Origin: Cyrtodaria siliqua | Taxonomy: Eukaryota; Mollusca; Bivalvia; Adapedonta; Hiatellidae | Assembly (NCBI GenBank): GCA_037043455.1 | Contig: JAWPHD010008275.1 | Location: 1-64,000, forward strand | Direction of reading: 5' to 3' | Length of the DNA: 64,000 nt | Shown here: piece by piece, positions 11,466-22,301 of the stretch | Layout: every line of letters begins with the position of its first letter | Position numbering within the stretch: position 1 is the stretch's first letter | Program-made: the position numbers and the translations under genes | The notes under the pieces: model-generated | Databases searched by the model: none | The model's input: only the letters and a program-made list of their open reading frames with translations | Told to the model about the DNA's origin: nothing

Positions 11466-11528
11466 AAGTGTGTTTTGTATTAATCCTTCTTTTAATGCAA
11501 ACCAGTTTTTGCCATTGACCGTTCCAAT
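11466..11528 (+). repeat. P-family copy 2, left part
   Basis: The segment ending TTTTTGCCATTGACCGTTCC is block d of P. The copy is broken at 11524/11525 (within CGTTCC) and resumes at 12937 with CGTTCCAAGGCAGGCGGTAG (block e). The interval holds Q1, an insertion within Q1, and a Mutator-like MITE. Confidence 0.72.
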
Positions 11529-11952
11529 CAATCGTGAACGCTCGGCCAATCCCGTCATTCTTCGGGATCTCGCCTCGTGTGTATCACGGCGCTTCGGTAT
11601 GTTCAAAATCTTAACATTATGTTAGCCGGAAGGCAACGGCACAGAAAATAGTGCACTGTTGCTACATAAACATTATGGCCGCTTGGCTCACGTGTTGATG
11701 TATGATTTGCGTTGCATGTTTGTTATTTACAATATAGATGAAGGTTTTATCACAACTTTCACGTAAATTAACTATAGATGGAGCAATCGGCTAAATGATA
11801 TTGCAAAATATTGAAGATAACTTTGATTTTGAATGCAAATTCGTTTTGGCGGGAATCTGACGCGCGTCACGCTAGTATGACGCAACCAATATGGAAACCT
11901 GCGTAATACATTCGAGTCATGCTGCGAAGCAGTGTACGAGATGTTGCGAATG
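11529..11952. mobile_element. Mutator-like MITE, copy 1, with 9-bp target duplication
   Basis: CGTTCCAAT lies directly left (11520-11528) and directly right (11953-11961). The ends CAATCGTGAACGCTCG and CGAGATGTTGCGAATG form a degenerate 16-bp inverted repeat. The interior (CGGCCAATCCCGTCATTCTT, GGAAGGCAACGGCACAGAAA, GATGGAGCAATCGGCTAAAT) matches a second copy at 55818-56247 over its whole length. Nine-base duplications are characteristic of the Mutator (MULE) superfamily. No transposase is encoded; frames on both strands are shadows. Confidence 0.88.
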
Positions 11953-11957
11953 CGTTC

Positions 11958-12936
11958 CAATCTGTATCCACGCAGAGTTATCTTTCCTTATATTCCCATA
12001 TACCTCTGCATACTACTAAATTACAAGAGTTTTGACTGTTAAATTAGAATATTTTTGCCTGAAACATATTTATTTTTTGTGTGAATATAATTTGCAGAAT
12101 ATCTGCAAATTAGATGTTGCAAGATTTGAAATAATGCATGAACACAATTTAGTTTTAATCGGGACTATTTTACTACAAAAATTATACGTACTTAGGTCTC
12201 CTCATCGAGACGTATATATCTGTAAACATTTCAAACCGAAGCTCGATAGCAGAAAACTACTAAAAAAATTAACTCATAGAAAAACAATTTGAAAATTATT
12301 GAAGTGGGTGTTCCCACCCCAACCCTCCAAACCCCCCTCCCCCCAACCCCTCCCCGAGTACTGAATAAACTCTAATTTAGAGCTGAGTACAGACTACTTC
12401 TTCATTTTAGATCCGAGTACTGAATATTATTTAACATGAATTTCTTCATAAAAAATAACCAATTAGCTATTTATTCGTTTAATGTTATGAAGATGTGATA
12501 TGAAGGGACATTTAAAATTGTATTAAAGGTTGTATCTCACCGTTTTGCTGTTTCGGGGTCAATCATGAAATCTAAATACGATGTCCTACGATTTTTGTGG
12601 ATTTCAACAGGGTTTTTTTTACAAAGAAAACATAGTTTGAAGGCATGTACCTATTTTTTATGTGCACTGAATACTAAATAATGTAATTTGCGTGTACTGG
12701 TACCCGGGCCGTGAGTACTGAATACTCTCTAAATTTGCCCTGAATATTGCGTACCAAAAGGAGAGGGGGTGGGGGTGGGAGTGGAAACAGACCCATTGAA
12801 TATAGGTCTGTATTTTATCTTTGCGGATGACGCAAAAGGTTTTATAATCTTTTTGAATAATCACGTGACCTAACCGTTCGCCTCAGTCAATCGCCCCAGT
12901 GTCAATGCCTCAGTCAATGACTCTGGGTAGAGATTG
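11958..12936. mobile_element. Q-family element Q1 (non-autonomous), inserted in P
   Basis: It begins CAATCTGTATCCACGCAGAG and ends ACTCTGGGTAGAGATTG, an inverted pair also seen in Q2 (25383-25882) and Q3 (22237-22292). The body matches Q2 from TACTAAATTACAAGA to TCACGTGACCTAACCGTTCG. Q1 is about 490 bp longer than Q2 because of a separate insertion at 12304-12795. The surrounding P sequence repeats CGTTC (up to CGTTCCAA) on both sides. The 86-codon frame at 12032-12292 is not supported as a gene. Confidence 0.82.
12304..12795. mobile_element. 492-bp insertion inside Q1
   Basis: This segment is absent from Q2, which reads straight through. TTGAA flanks it on both sides (12299-12303 and 12796-12800). 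Its ends are an imperfect inverted repeat: left GTGGGTGTTCCCACCCCAAC, right GGGTGGGAGTGGAAACAGAC plus CCA. The left end is a long C-rich run and the right end a G-rich run. GAGTACTGAAT occurs at three places inside. The class is unknown. Confidence 0.75.
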
Positions 12937-13100
12937 CGTTCCAAGGCAGGCGGTAGCCCTGTTATCAGCCAGTTGTGTGTGATGTACTCCTAGTCTCCTA
13001 TTTATCCTTCTAATTATTGTTTGTTTCTACGCGTGTTTTTGGTTGACTGTGGTCCTTGAATGCTACATTACCTGTTCGACTTTTATATCTACAATTAGGG
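12937..13100 (+). repeat. P-family copy 2, right part
   Basis: It continues copy 2 with block e (AAGGCAGGCGGTAGCCCTGT), block f (GTTTGTTTCTACGCGTGTTT, GGTTGACTGTGGTCCTTGAA) and block g (TGCTACATTACCTGTTCGAC). Here no block is expanded, so it serves as an unexpanded reference for the arrays in other copies. Confidence 0.78.
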
Positions 13101-13402
13101 CGTTCAGAAGTTTTGGAACTGAAGTATTTTGTATTGAATTATATGTAAAACAGATTGCAAGAAATAGAAAATAATGTGATGGGGTCTTTATTTCGTGCAT
13201 TTAAACATGTTGAATAATCAACGGATAATTCATGTTTGCATTAACTTACGAACAAGTACATTTATTAAGCATTAACATGTGAGCGCCTATAGGGTTAACT
13301 GTACAATTTTAGAACTACAAATGTAAGTATGGGTCTTTTTATGGCATCCATATAAAAGCCAGTGCTTACATCCAGTTCTTATATGTAACGATTTCATTCA
13401 TT
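13101..13402. other. No gene seen
   Basis: Unique AT-rich DNA between the end of P copy 2 and the 26-bp array. Confidence 0.6.
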
Positions 13403-14866
13403 ATGTTTGCTGCCGTATATACTGACATATGTTTGCTGCCATATATACTGACATATGTTTGCTGCCATATATACTGAAATATGTTTGCTGACATATACTG
13501 ACATATGTTTGCTGCCATATATACTGAAATACGTTTGCTGACATATATACTGACATATGTTGGCTGCCATATATACTGACATACGTTTGCTGCCATATAT
13601 ACTGAAATACATTTGCTGACGTATATACTGACATAGGTTTGCTGACATATATACTGACATATGTTTGCTGCCATATATACTGACATACGTTTGCTGCCAT
13701 ATATACTGACATATGTTTGCTGCCATATATACTGAAATATGTTTGCTGCCATATATACTGAAATACGTTTGCTGACATATATACTGACATATGTTTGCTG
13801 CCATATATACTGACATACGTTTGCTGCCATATATACTGAAATACGTTTGCTGACGTATATACTGACATAGGTTTGCTGACGTATATACTGACATAGGTTT
13901 GCTACAATATATACTGACATTTGTTTGCTGCCATATATACTGGCATATGTTTGCTGCCATATATACTGACATATGTGTGCTGCCATATATACTGGCATAT
14001 GTTTACTGCCATATATACTGGCATATGTTTCCTGTCATATATATTGACATATGTTTGCTGCCATATATACTGACATATGTTTGCTGCCATATATACTGAC
14101 ATACGTTTGCTGCCATATATACTGAAATACATTTGCTGACATATAAACTGACATATGTTTGCTGCCATATATACTGGCATATGTTTCCTGTCATATATAT
14201 TGACATATGTTTGCTACAATATATACTGACATGTGTTTGCTGCCATATATACTGGCATATGTTTGCTGCCATATATACTGACATATGTTTGCTGCCATAT
14301 ATACTGACATACGTTTGCTGCCATATATACTGAAATACGTTTGCTGACATATATACTGACATACGTTTGCTTCCATATATACTGAAATACGTTTGCTGAC
14401 GTATATACTGACATAGGTTTGCTGACATATATACTGACATAGGTTAGCTACAATATATACTGACATTTGTTTGCTGCCATATATACTGGCATATGTTTGC
14501 TGCCATATATACTGACATATGTTTGCTGCCATATATACTGGCATATGTTTCCTGTCATATATATTGACATATGTTTGCTGCCATATATACTGACATATAT
14601 TTGCTGCCATACATATTGACATATGTTTGCTGCCATATATACTAAAATACGTTTGCTGACATATAACTGACATATGTTTGCTGCCATATATACTGACAAA
14701 TGTTTTCTGACATAAATACTGCAATATATTTGCTAACATTGCTGCCATATATACTGACATATGTTTGCTTACATATATACTGACATATGTTGTCTGCCAA
14801 ATGCACTGCACTATGCTGCCATTGCTGCTATATATACTGACATATGTTTGCTGACATAAATACTGA
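13403..14866. repeat. 26-bp minisatellite, about 56 copies, with higher-order periodicity
   Basis: The unit is TACTGACATATGTTTGCTGC plus CATATA. Point variants (ACGTTTG, GAAATAC, GACGTA, CCTGTCATA) are not random: the block GACGTATATACTGACATAGG followed by GCTACAAT recurs after 546 bp (21 units; 13901 and 14447), and CCTGTCATATATATTGAC recurs at 14031, 14187 and 14551 (6 and 14 units). Because 26 is not divisible by 3 and the unit has no stop in these frames, several minus-strand frames of 145-210 codons result; they are artefacts. Confidence 0.93.
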
Positions 14867-15985
14867 CAGCCAAAAGAAACGAACCACTATTTTGAATGTA
14901 CGAATTACGCATACGGTTTCAATATGCATAATTTAATCTATTTGGATGTTCGAAGCTGTTGAAAACATTTGAAAAGGAGAAAATACACCCAATACCAATT
15001 TTTGAAATGTCCCCACAAATAAAAAATATAAAAATAAACAGAAAGATATACATGTATATATATTAAATCAAGAAATCCGCGGATTCACATGTCTCGCCTA
15101 ACGGAGGCGGGACTTAAAAATAAAAGATAAATGTTGCTTAAATGAAATTTTGTAAACATTTAATAACAAAAAGCAATAGAGTTTACTGATATGACATTTA
15201 AATGCATTTGTTTAAAAACAAAAACAAAATCATTAGCCCCAAAAAGTATGTCAGGGTCATAGATGAAATCCATGCGTCCAAAAAGATACACAACCCAAGA
15301 CACAGCTATGTCAAAATAGAATGTTTTTTCTTCCAAAGATTAAACTCAACTGTAAACTAGGTTTAAAACATCTTGTGCATAATTGTAGTTCATGAGAAAG
15401 TGAGGTAAATGTAACAATCAAAGTTATCTGTCCTGTGCTTTGAGGGTGAAGGTCACATCCACATTTGCTTTTTGACAACGTGATGTACTACCCAAGAAAC
15501 AACTATAAGCGAAGTTTAAAAGGTTTAATGCATAAAGTTTGTGAGAAAGTGACCTAAACGCAAATGTAAAAAATATTAAGTTATCTGCCCCTTGCTTGGA
15601 GGGTCATGGTCACATCCACATTTGCTTTGTCACGTAGCGATACAACTATAAGCAAAGTTTGTAAGGTCTAGTGCATACAGTTTGAGAAAATGTGACCTAA
15701 ACGCAAAAGTTGAAGATAAAAATTATTAAGTTATCTGCCCTTTGCTTGGAGGGTCAAGGTCACTTCCACTCTTGCTTTGTCACGTTGCGATGTACCACCC
15801 AAGATACCACTATAAGCCAAGTTTGAAAGGTCTAGTGCATACAGTTTGTGAGAAAATGACCCAAACGTAAAACTTGAATGTTGGCGCCTTCGCCTTCGAC
15901 GCCGCAGCCGCCGCCGGAAAAGCAACACCTATATTAAAAAAGGCGGGACAATTATAAAAGAGGTTCGTTTCTTTTTGCGTTCAGT
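14864..15985. mobile_element. 1.1-kb element with inverted CAAAAGAAACGAACC ends
   Basis: The left end (CCAAAAGAAACGAACCACTA) directly abuts the 26-bp array. The right end (AGGTTCGTTTCTTTTTGCGT) is its reverse complement with a few differences, and ACTGA / TCAGT lies outside both. Inside are a hairpin GTCTCGCC...GGCGGGAC (about 15092-15113), three diverged repeats around 15430-15870, and GGCGGGACAATT near the right end. A similar solo end occurs at about 38950 (AGCCAAAAAAACGAAAC). No transposase recognised. Confidence 0.65.
15420..15870. repeat. Three tandem diverged units of about 140 bp
   Basis: Each unit carries AAGTTATCTG, then CTTTGCTTGGAGGGTCAAGG-like bases, then GTCACATCCACATTTGCTTT, then ACTATAAGC.AAGTTT and GTGAGAAA.TGACCTAAACGC. 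The matches are clear by eye with about 20 percent differences. The combination with GTCTCGCC hairpins recalls a repeat type common in bivalve genomes, in the opposite orientation to 20560-21145. Confidence 0.7.
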
Positions 15986-16640
15986 ATATTTATTTTTATA
16001 CCTAGAATATGCAGTATATTTTGTTCCCTAGAATAACTGATTGTAGAGGACTTGTGATGTCAGTCATTGTTAAGCACCGAACTTCGACATTCCTGACAGC
16101 ACCTTTGAGTTGTACAGCGTTGTGCCATGTGTATCCCCAGGCGGTATTTAATTTAGAGCAAGAGTCAATGACTAAAATAGAGTCATATGATGTTTGGTTG
16201 GTGCCAATAACGTATTGAAATGCCAATATAATATTGTTTACGTATAGAATTGGAAGAGTGCAAACATGTATCTCGTTATCAAAACTGTGCGCATGGTGCG
16301 CTTATGGATCATACCATCATAGTTCACCACACCGCTGCTATCTAATAGTAGGAGAACACACATCCAGAGACATAAATCCCTCAGCAAATTATTATCTTTT
16401 CGACGTTTGACAGAACCATTTTACACCAGCTAGACTCAGATTGTTTGCACGAACTCTTATTTAAGTCTCGAATTATTTTACCAGAAAGAAACCTCCGATG
16501 CCTTGTATCACGATTCATTTATACACTGTTTACATTTATGTCATCCCTCCGAAACCGTTATACATAATAAGTTAGATACGAAATGACGTCTTATCTATTT
16601 TAAATAAAACCAAGATACCCAAGAGGGCCTGTGGGCTTTC
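15986..16640. other. No gene seen
   Basis: Unique sequence. Overlapping frames on both strands at 16002-16226 mirror each other and have no domain. Confidence 0.55.
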
Positions 16641-17250
16641 TACTGGTATCGGGTTTATACTGTAAGTTTTTCCCTATATTAGTCTATGTAAAAGATGTGA
16701 CCCTAGGGTGGACCAAATTTTTCGCCAGGGTCGCCATTTGAACATACTTGGTAGAGAACCAATAGTTTATGGCAATGCGTAATATTAAACCACTGGCTCT
16801 TGTAGTTTCAGAGAAAAATATTGATATTAAAGATTCTCCTATAAAACTGTGATCTCCGGGTGGGGCCAGATTTGACCCCATTTGAACAAACTTTGAAGAG
16901 GGCCGTAAGCTGGAGTAACATGCAATGTATGAAGAACCATGCAATGCATAAATACTGAAAAGGTGATCCCTTGGAAGCAACAAACACAAAAAAAGAGAGA
17001 AAAGTAGCAGACTCTGTCTTATTGAGTCTGTTCATGAGAGGTAATTATAAAGATGCAACACCTCTCACGCCTCCTAGCGCCGGCTTAAGCGATATTATAC
17101 TTTAAAGCAACACAGAATGGGCTTGATGATCCCAAAGGACCAGTAAGTCGGTATTAGCCTTGTGGTTTCGGAGAAGATGTTTCAAGTTGTTCCTATATAT
17201 GTAAAGCATGAAAGATCTGTATACATAAACAGCCATATTTGACCCCAGGG
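16641..17250. repeat. Degenerate dispersed repeats
   Basis: Fragments such as TTTTTCCCTATATTAGTCTA, GTGACCCTAGGGTGGACC, CATTTGAACA.ACTTGG.AGAG, TGTGGTTTCGGAGAAGA and TTTGACCCCAGGGAC recur here at least twice and again near 20530-20590. Their arrangement resembles a repeat widespread in bivalves (recalled, not searched). At 17008, CAGACTCTGTCTTATTGAGT plus CTGTTCATGAGAGGT matches the terminal repeat of the element at 34971-35742. Minus-strand frames at 16684-17035 lie in this repeat. Confidence 0.6.
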
Positions 17251-18709
17251 ACTTTATTTGTCCAATTATTACCTATCGATCATTTCTACTAGATAGTTAA
17301 TCTCTTTACCAGTGTTTTCGCCATTAAATGCAAACTTAAACAAAATAAAATAGTTTATGATTTAGTGATGATTGAATCCTTTGCCTTTCATTAGATATCA
17401 ACAAGTTTTATTTACTCGTAAAATGAGAAGTAGTAAATGGGTAATATCAAGGGCTGGGTACCTGAATAAAACATGCAGCAATATCGATGTTTGTGGTAAT
17501 TGTTATGTAAGTACATTTCCTACGTGACATGTGACCTAAACTCCTGACAAGCAGACGGACATGTTTTGAAAACTGCAGAAGACAATAATTTTAAAGCTCC
17601 AAGGTATTAAAAAAAATCGATTTTAGGGTAATGAGGGTAGACATTTACTCATATTTTTTCATAGGAAATAAGTACGGCTTTGTTTCTTCTTGTTAAATTA
17701 AAAAATAGTTGATATTTTTGCATTGTTGGACTAGGGGCTTTGTAAGCCCTAGTCCTTAGCAGGCGACAAAATTCGTATGTACGCTATCAGACAGAGCGTC
17801 AGCTGTCATTTTGATTGGGTGTTCATTCGCATAAAAGAGTTAAACACATCCCACTCACTGTTTGCATATTCATAGGGGCCCTGGCCTTGTGTAGAGAAGA
17901 AATAGTTCTCCGGATCAGACAAATACCATCTAAATCGTAAATAAGCTGTGGGAAATGGAAAGAAAATTGAAAAATGTGATGTTTGGGCCTATAATTTTTT
18001 CTACTAAGACAAGAAACAAGATAATATATTTTATCTCGAAATATTATAAACCCAGTTTGGACCCCGTACATCCAGCTTTGCAAACCTGGGATAAAGTAGC
18101 TCATTTGCATATTAATGTCGAAAGGACCAATTCTTCCAAACAAAAGAGTTATTTTTCAGCAAAAAAGAATAGAGGTAAACATTTGCGATATCAGTGGAAA
18201 AATGGAACACCCGTCACCTAATGGAGACAATCTTAAAGAAAGTCTTCGTCAAAATGTTATAATTTCAGAATTTTACAAATTGTATTACTACGCTGTAGAA
18301 GCGGCATTCCAGAAGCAATATATTGAACTGATCACGCGTTGATTTCATGACCCGCGATCACTATTAATCGAGTGGAGAAGATTTTTTTCGAATCCGACTT
18401 TGTACAGATATGAATAATGTTGCTCCGAATTAATAAATGATGGAATACATACCACAATAAAAAAAAATATGTAAACAATAATAAAATTAGATGTATTTTT
18501 CCTAAAAGGATATGACCATAACTAGAACGACATGTCACGATATATAATCCTATGTTGTCATAATCTATGTCGATAAACTACAATATTTCGAGCCAGGACG
18601 ACTTCATTAAAAGCGGCATAAGTTGAATATATTGTTTGCACAACATCCACACAGCGACTTGACGACATAAAATTTCGCATGACGACTTAAATTATGTTGA
18701 GATCACGTT
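17251..18709. other. No gene seen
   Basis: Unique AT-rich DNA apart from the hairpin at 17728. Overlapping frames of 68-106 codons on both strands at 17823-18538 have no recognisable domains. Confidence 0.55.
17728..17755. repeat. Short near-perfect hairpin
   Basis: GGACTAGGGGCTT and AAGCCCTAGTCC form a 12-bp stem with a 3-base loop and one bulged G. Function unknown; probably a repeat remnant. Confidence 0.7.
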
Positions 18710-19195
18710 AAGTTGACTGAAATATTGCGTCACACATTCTTATCTGGACAAGATACATATGCCAACAAATTCACTTCTGTAGCAACAAAAGATGCAAGCA
18801 GAGCCATAGTTGGATTCACGGTCCATCTACAAACATGTGGAATATTAAACAAGAGGACCAAAACGGCACTGAATAGCACACCTGATTATCTTCGCAAGGG
18901 ATCTCAATGGTTTCCACGTTATGACATAGGTAATATGTCCCAAGGGTTGTGTACTATGCCCGTAGAGATGGGGACGGACCCCGGGGCCAATGCTGGTGGG
19001 ATGGTTGTATCCGTCTGTTCATGCCCAGTGAGTGTATACGTTATGCGCAAAATGAGAATATGGTCAATTCCAAAATTGCTCTGCGAAAAGTAAGACTTTT
19101 TAAAACGCGCGGCATTATAGGAATTCTCAAAATGCGCGGTTCACTTCCGGAATCTTCCGTGCGCACAGTAGTAATTAGCACACAGTAGGGAAGTT
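18710..19195 (+). repeat. Dispersed repeat, copy 1
   Basis: AAACAAGAGGACCAAAACGG, then TCAATGGTTTCCACGTTATG, GGGGACGGACCCCGGGGCCA, ATGGTTGTATCCGTCTGTTC and ATGCCCAGTGAGTGTATACG. The latter four have counterparts in the same order at 20410-20540. The 126-codon frame at 18713-19093 runs through this repeat and is not a gene. It ends with GAATTCTCAAAATGCGCGG and CTTCCGGAATC, also found near 20330-20370. Confidence 0.6.
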
Positions 19196-20229
19196 TTGGT
19201 TCTAGTGGTTAATTGTAATACTGACGGCAAAGGCCTTTGTTAATAATGCTGGAAGAACTTGTAGCTCAAACATTTTGCTTGCATATAAGATAAAAGCAAT
19301 AACGTATGTTTAAATTGCAAGTAAACGCGTGATGCAACGTGTGTTTATCTCCTCATTGTCTATAAAATGTATATTAATATCCACTATTTATTAAGTATTA
19401 TTCAAATATTCAAATGTCATTAATAGCAATACCATAAACTGGTAATTTGTTCTCAAACGGTATGTGTAAATGAATGTTTTAGTACAGGTGGCAGACGACA
19501 GATGTTCTGAACAATAAGACAGTTTGACATTTAATCTATTTGTATACCTTATCAGAATAATATTTTAATAAATACGATTAAAACATGCAAATGCAATTAG
19601 TAGTAGTAGTTGTAGCTTTAACACCTGATGCATTTATTGAGCAATTGACGTGTTTGTTATTTGACAGATGTTCAATATTTGACTTCTTTTGTATATGCAA
19701 GTATATACGAAGGTATATGGCAACAAACCAGGGTCTCATGTTTGTATAAAGAGATCATAGTAAAATCTATAAAATATATATGGAGAGCCCAATTTGACCT
19801 GTTATGATAAATAGTATTGTCTGTGTCGCGTTTTGCTTTTTATTTTTAGCCGGATTGCGTAGCAAATCTAAGCTAATGGTTTGGCGATTTCCGTCTATCT
19901 TCTGTCCGCCCGTCCGTCCGTCCGTATATCCGTCTACGCATTTTGACGTTTTGGTAAACGTTTTTGGTTAAAGTTTTTGCACAACTGTGCTTCACTTGTT
20001 TAAATTTTCTTACCCATAATGTATCTCCTTATTTCAGTAATATAAATCCGCGCTTTATTGTTTGAGGGCTTCAACTTGTTTTCTTAATGTTAATTATTTA
20101 CCAAACCAAACTATGATTTTTTTTATACATTTTATCTTTTATAACAGACGGATGAAATAATTAAGTATATGTAAGTAGAAATAAATAGGTTTCAAAACAC
20201 TATAGCCTATTCCTTTTCAAATCCCAACA
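19196..20229. other. No gene seen; short (CCGT)n run
   Basis: Mostly unique AT-rich DNA. A CCGT-type run (CCCGTCCGTCCGTCCGTATA) lies at about 19908-19926. Confidence 0.6.
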
Positions 20230-20570
20230 CAAATCCGTGCTTTGAGCAAAACATTCTCAAATTGCGCCGACACTTGGTGCATATTTTATATCGATTTACC
20301 CCTTGCACAATTCCGGAATCGTCGGGCATTTTAAGAATTCTTACTTTGCGCCGAGCAGTTCCGGAATCGTCCATATTCTCACATTGCGTATAACATACAT
20401 ATGGTTATATGGTGGGGAGCTCAACGGTTTCCAAGTTAAGACCAATGAGCTACATGTCCATAGTGTGGACGGACCCTGGGCCGATACTGGTTGGATGGAT
20501 GTATCCATCTGTTTATGCTCAGTAAGTATATAACTGTGGTTTCAGAGAAGAAAGTTAACTCTTTTAAGGG
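20230..20570 (+). repeat. Dispersed repeat, copy 2
   Basis: Two tandem copies of a CAATTCCGGAATCGTC-type segment (about 20308-20330 and 20353-20375) are followed by AACGGTTTCCAAGTTAAGAC, GTGGACGGACCCTGGGCCGA and GGATGTATCCATCTGTTTAT, matching 18880-19045. Confidence 0.6.
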
Positions 20571-21145
20571 TTTTCCCTATACAAGTTTGTGTAAAGCACG
20601 TGATGCATATGACGAAGTATCAAACAAAGAAATTAAAGTTATCAGATTATTTTTTTTACTGAGGTTAACTTACCTAACAAAACTGATGACGCAAAACATG
20701 ACATTGACCTTGGCATTTTTTGTCGTTCAGCGATGTCCACCAATGCCAACAATACATATGACCAAGTATCAAAGACATAACGTGAGGCAATCACACAAAG
20801 TTAACTGAGGTTAAGTTACCTAACCAAGGTTAAGTTTGGGGACAATATGCAAAATGTGACCTTGACCTTGGTAATTTGTGTCGTTCAGTGATGTCCACAA
20901 ATGCCAACAATACATATGACCAAGTATCAAATAAAGAAAATGAGGCAATCACATGTATACAGTTAATTGAGGTTAAATTACCTAATCAAGGTTAAGTTAA
21001 CTAACCAAGGCTAAGGTTTGGGGAAATAACGCAAAATATGACCTAGACCTTGGTAATTTTGATGATGTACCCAACAAAGCATTTGACAAAGTTTCATAAA
21101 AAACCGAGTGAATGCTATGTCTCGCTACCCACTATCGTGGGCGAG
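20571..21145. repeat. Three tandem diverged units with a terminal hairpin
   Basis: Units of about 170 bp share GACCTTGACCTTGGTAATTT, GTCGTTCAGTGATGTCCAC, AACAATACATATGACCAAGT and GAGGTTAA.TTACCTAA.CAAGG. The block ends with a hairpin reading GTCTCGCTACCCACTATCGT plus GGGCGAGAC (about 21119-21147). The frame at 20491-20808 is a repeat product. Confidence 0.72.
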
Positions 21146-21267
21146 ACAAAAAACAGTTATGGTCATTCAATTTATTACATCTTCCGTAAAACAAAGATAT
21201 ATGTCGACGTGTACATGTCAACAACTACCTTTATAAATTATCATGCCGTTTTAATCTAAATCCATAA

Positions 21268-21375
21268 ATCCTTGTTATTACACGTTAATTATCTTTGACA
21301 AAGAATATTGTTTTCATTATCTAAGCATACATAAACGTTAAAACGACATATATTATAGAATGATCACATCATCTG

Positions 21376-21440
<65 letters not shown>

Positions 21441-21600
21441 CCTTGTTATTACACGTTAATTAGCATTGACAAAGAATATTGTTTTCATTATCTAAGCACA
21501 CATAAACGTTAAAACGTCATATATTATAGAAAGATCACATCATCTGGGGTGTGTGTGTGCGGGGTGTGTGTGGGGGGGGGGGGGGGGGGGGGGGGTATAT
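21268..21600. repeat. Tandem 170-bp duplication with (GT)n and long poly-G runs
   Basis: The segment TCCTTGTTATTACACGTTAA to GATCACATCATCTGG is present at about 21268-21376 and again at 21440-21547 with few changes. Each copy is followed by GT repeats and a G run: 34 G at 21406-21439 and 24 G at 21572-21595. The right side of the first G run is the start of the second copy, so expansion and duplication are linked. Confidence 0.9.
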
Positions 21601-22171
21601 TAAAGCTTCCATACATACGGCCCATATCCGCGCTTTCCGCCAGTTTTGTCAACACAGAACCACATTTGATGCTAGTGTAAATTTAGGTCAACACATTTGC
21701 ATAAAATTGCCCGTATGAAAATACTGCATCTCGGGATAAAAGGTAAAAGTAAATAAGGTAAACGGAAACAAATGCCGTTCATTGGAAACAAACAAGTTGA
21801 GGTCAGCCATTTACAAATGTTATCGGATGGAAAATGAACAAAATTTAATCAAAGCCGGGATAGTTTCTGTTAAAGTTTGAATACTTTAGATTAGCTAACA
21901 TCATATTATGTCAAATATGTAATGCATTACTGATATATGTAGCCAACTATCGTTAAGTGGACGTAAACTGAGATCGAGGATACTATATCTTAATCGATTT
22001 TATAGTAGATAATAGATTATATTATACCTCACATAAAACGCCCATGCAAAATTCCCATAGACAACAATGTGCAATTTCTTACTATCTGATGCGAGGGTGA
22101 TAGTAAATCGCAGGGTGATAGTAAAAAAAAATATCACAGGCGCAGCTTTGATGCGCGTTGATGTGTGTACT
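21601..22171. other. No gene seen
   Basis: Unique AT-rich sequence. AGGGTGATAGTAAA occurs twice (22093 and 22112) and reappears in the arms of the palindrome at 22610-22760. Confidence 0.55.
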
Positions 22172-22227
22172 GTTCCGGTGAAATCTCTACCCAGAGTACA
22201 CTCGTTCCTCATTTATATATGTGTACT
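22172..22227. mobile_element. Solo end of a Q-family element
   Basis: GTTCCGGTG (22172-22180) is followed by AAATCTCTACCCAGAGTACA, the Q terminal repeat with one change in its first base. The opposite end is missing. It abuts the 9-base sequence that precedes Q3. Confidence 0.68.
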
Positions 22228-22236
22228 TTTCCGGTG

Positions 22237-22292
22237 CAATCTCTACCTAGAGTACTCTCGTTCCTCATTTATATGTGAGTGCAAGGAGATTG
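22237..22292. mobile_element. Q3: a 56-bp minimal Q element with 9-bp target duplication
   Basis: It begins CAATCTCTACCTAGAGTACT and ends GTGAGTGCAAGGAGATTG, matching the two ends of Q2 with the whole centre missing. TTTCCGGTG precedes (22228-22236) and GTTCCGGTG follows (22293-22301), an 8-of-9 match. The size of the duplication is Mutator-like. Confidence 0.78.
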
Positions 22293-22301
22293 GTTCCGGT
22301 G

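Noticed and set aside
13366..14811. Overlapping minus-strand frames of 145-210 codons (MSVYMAANICQYIWQQ type)
   Set aside because: They are three phases of one stop-free 26-bp unit read with a 26-residue period; no start context, domain or conservation supports them.
18713..19188. 126-codon and 79-codon frames resembling a secreted protein
   Set aside because: The DNA is a dispersed repeat with a second copy at 20410-20540 in which the frame is not kept.
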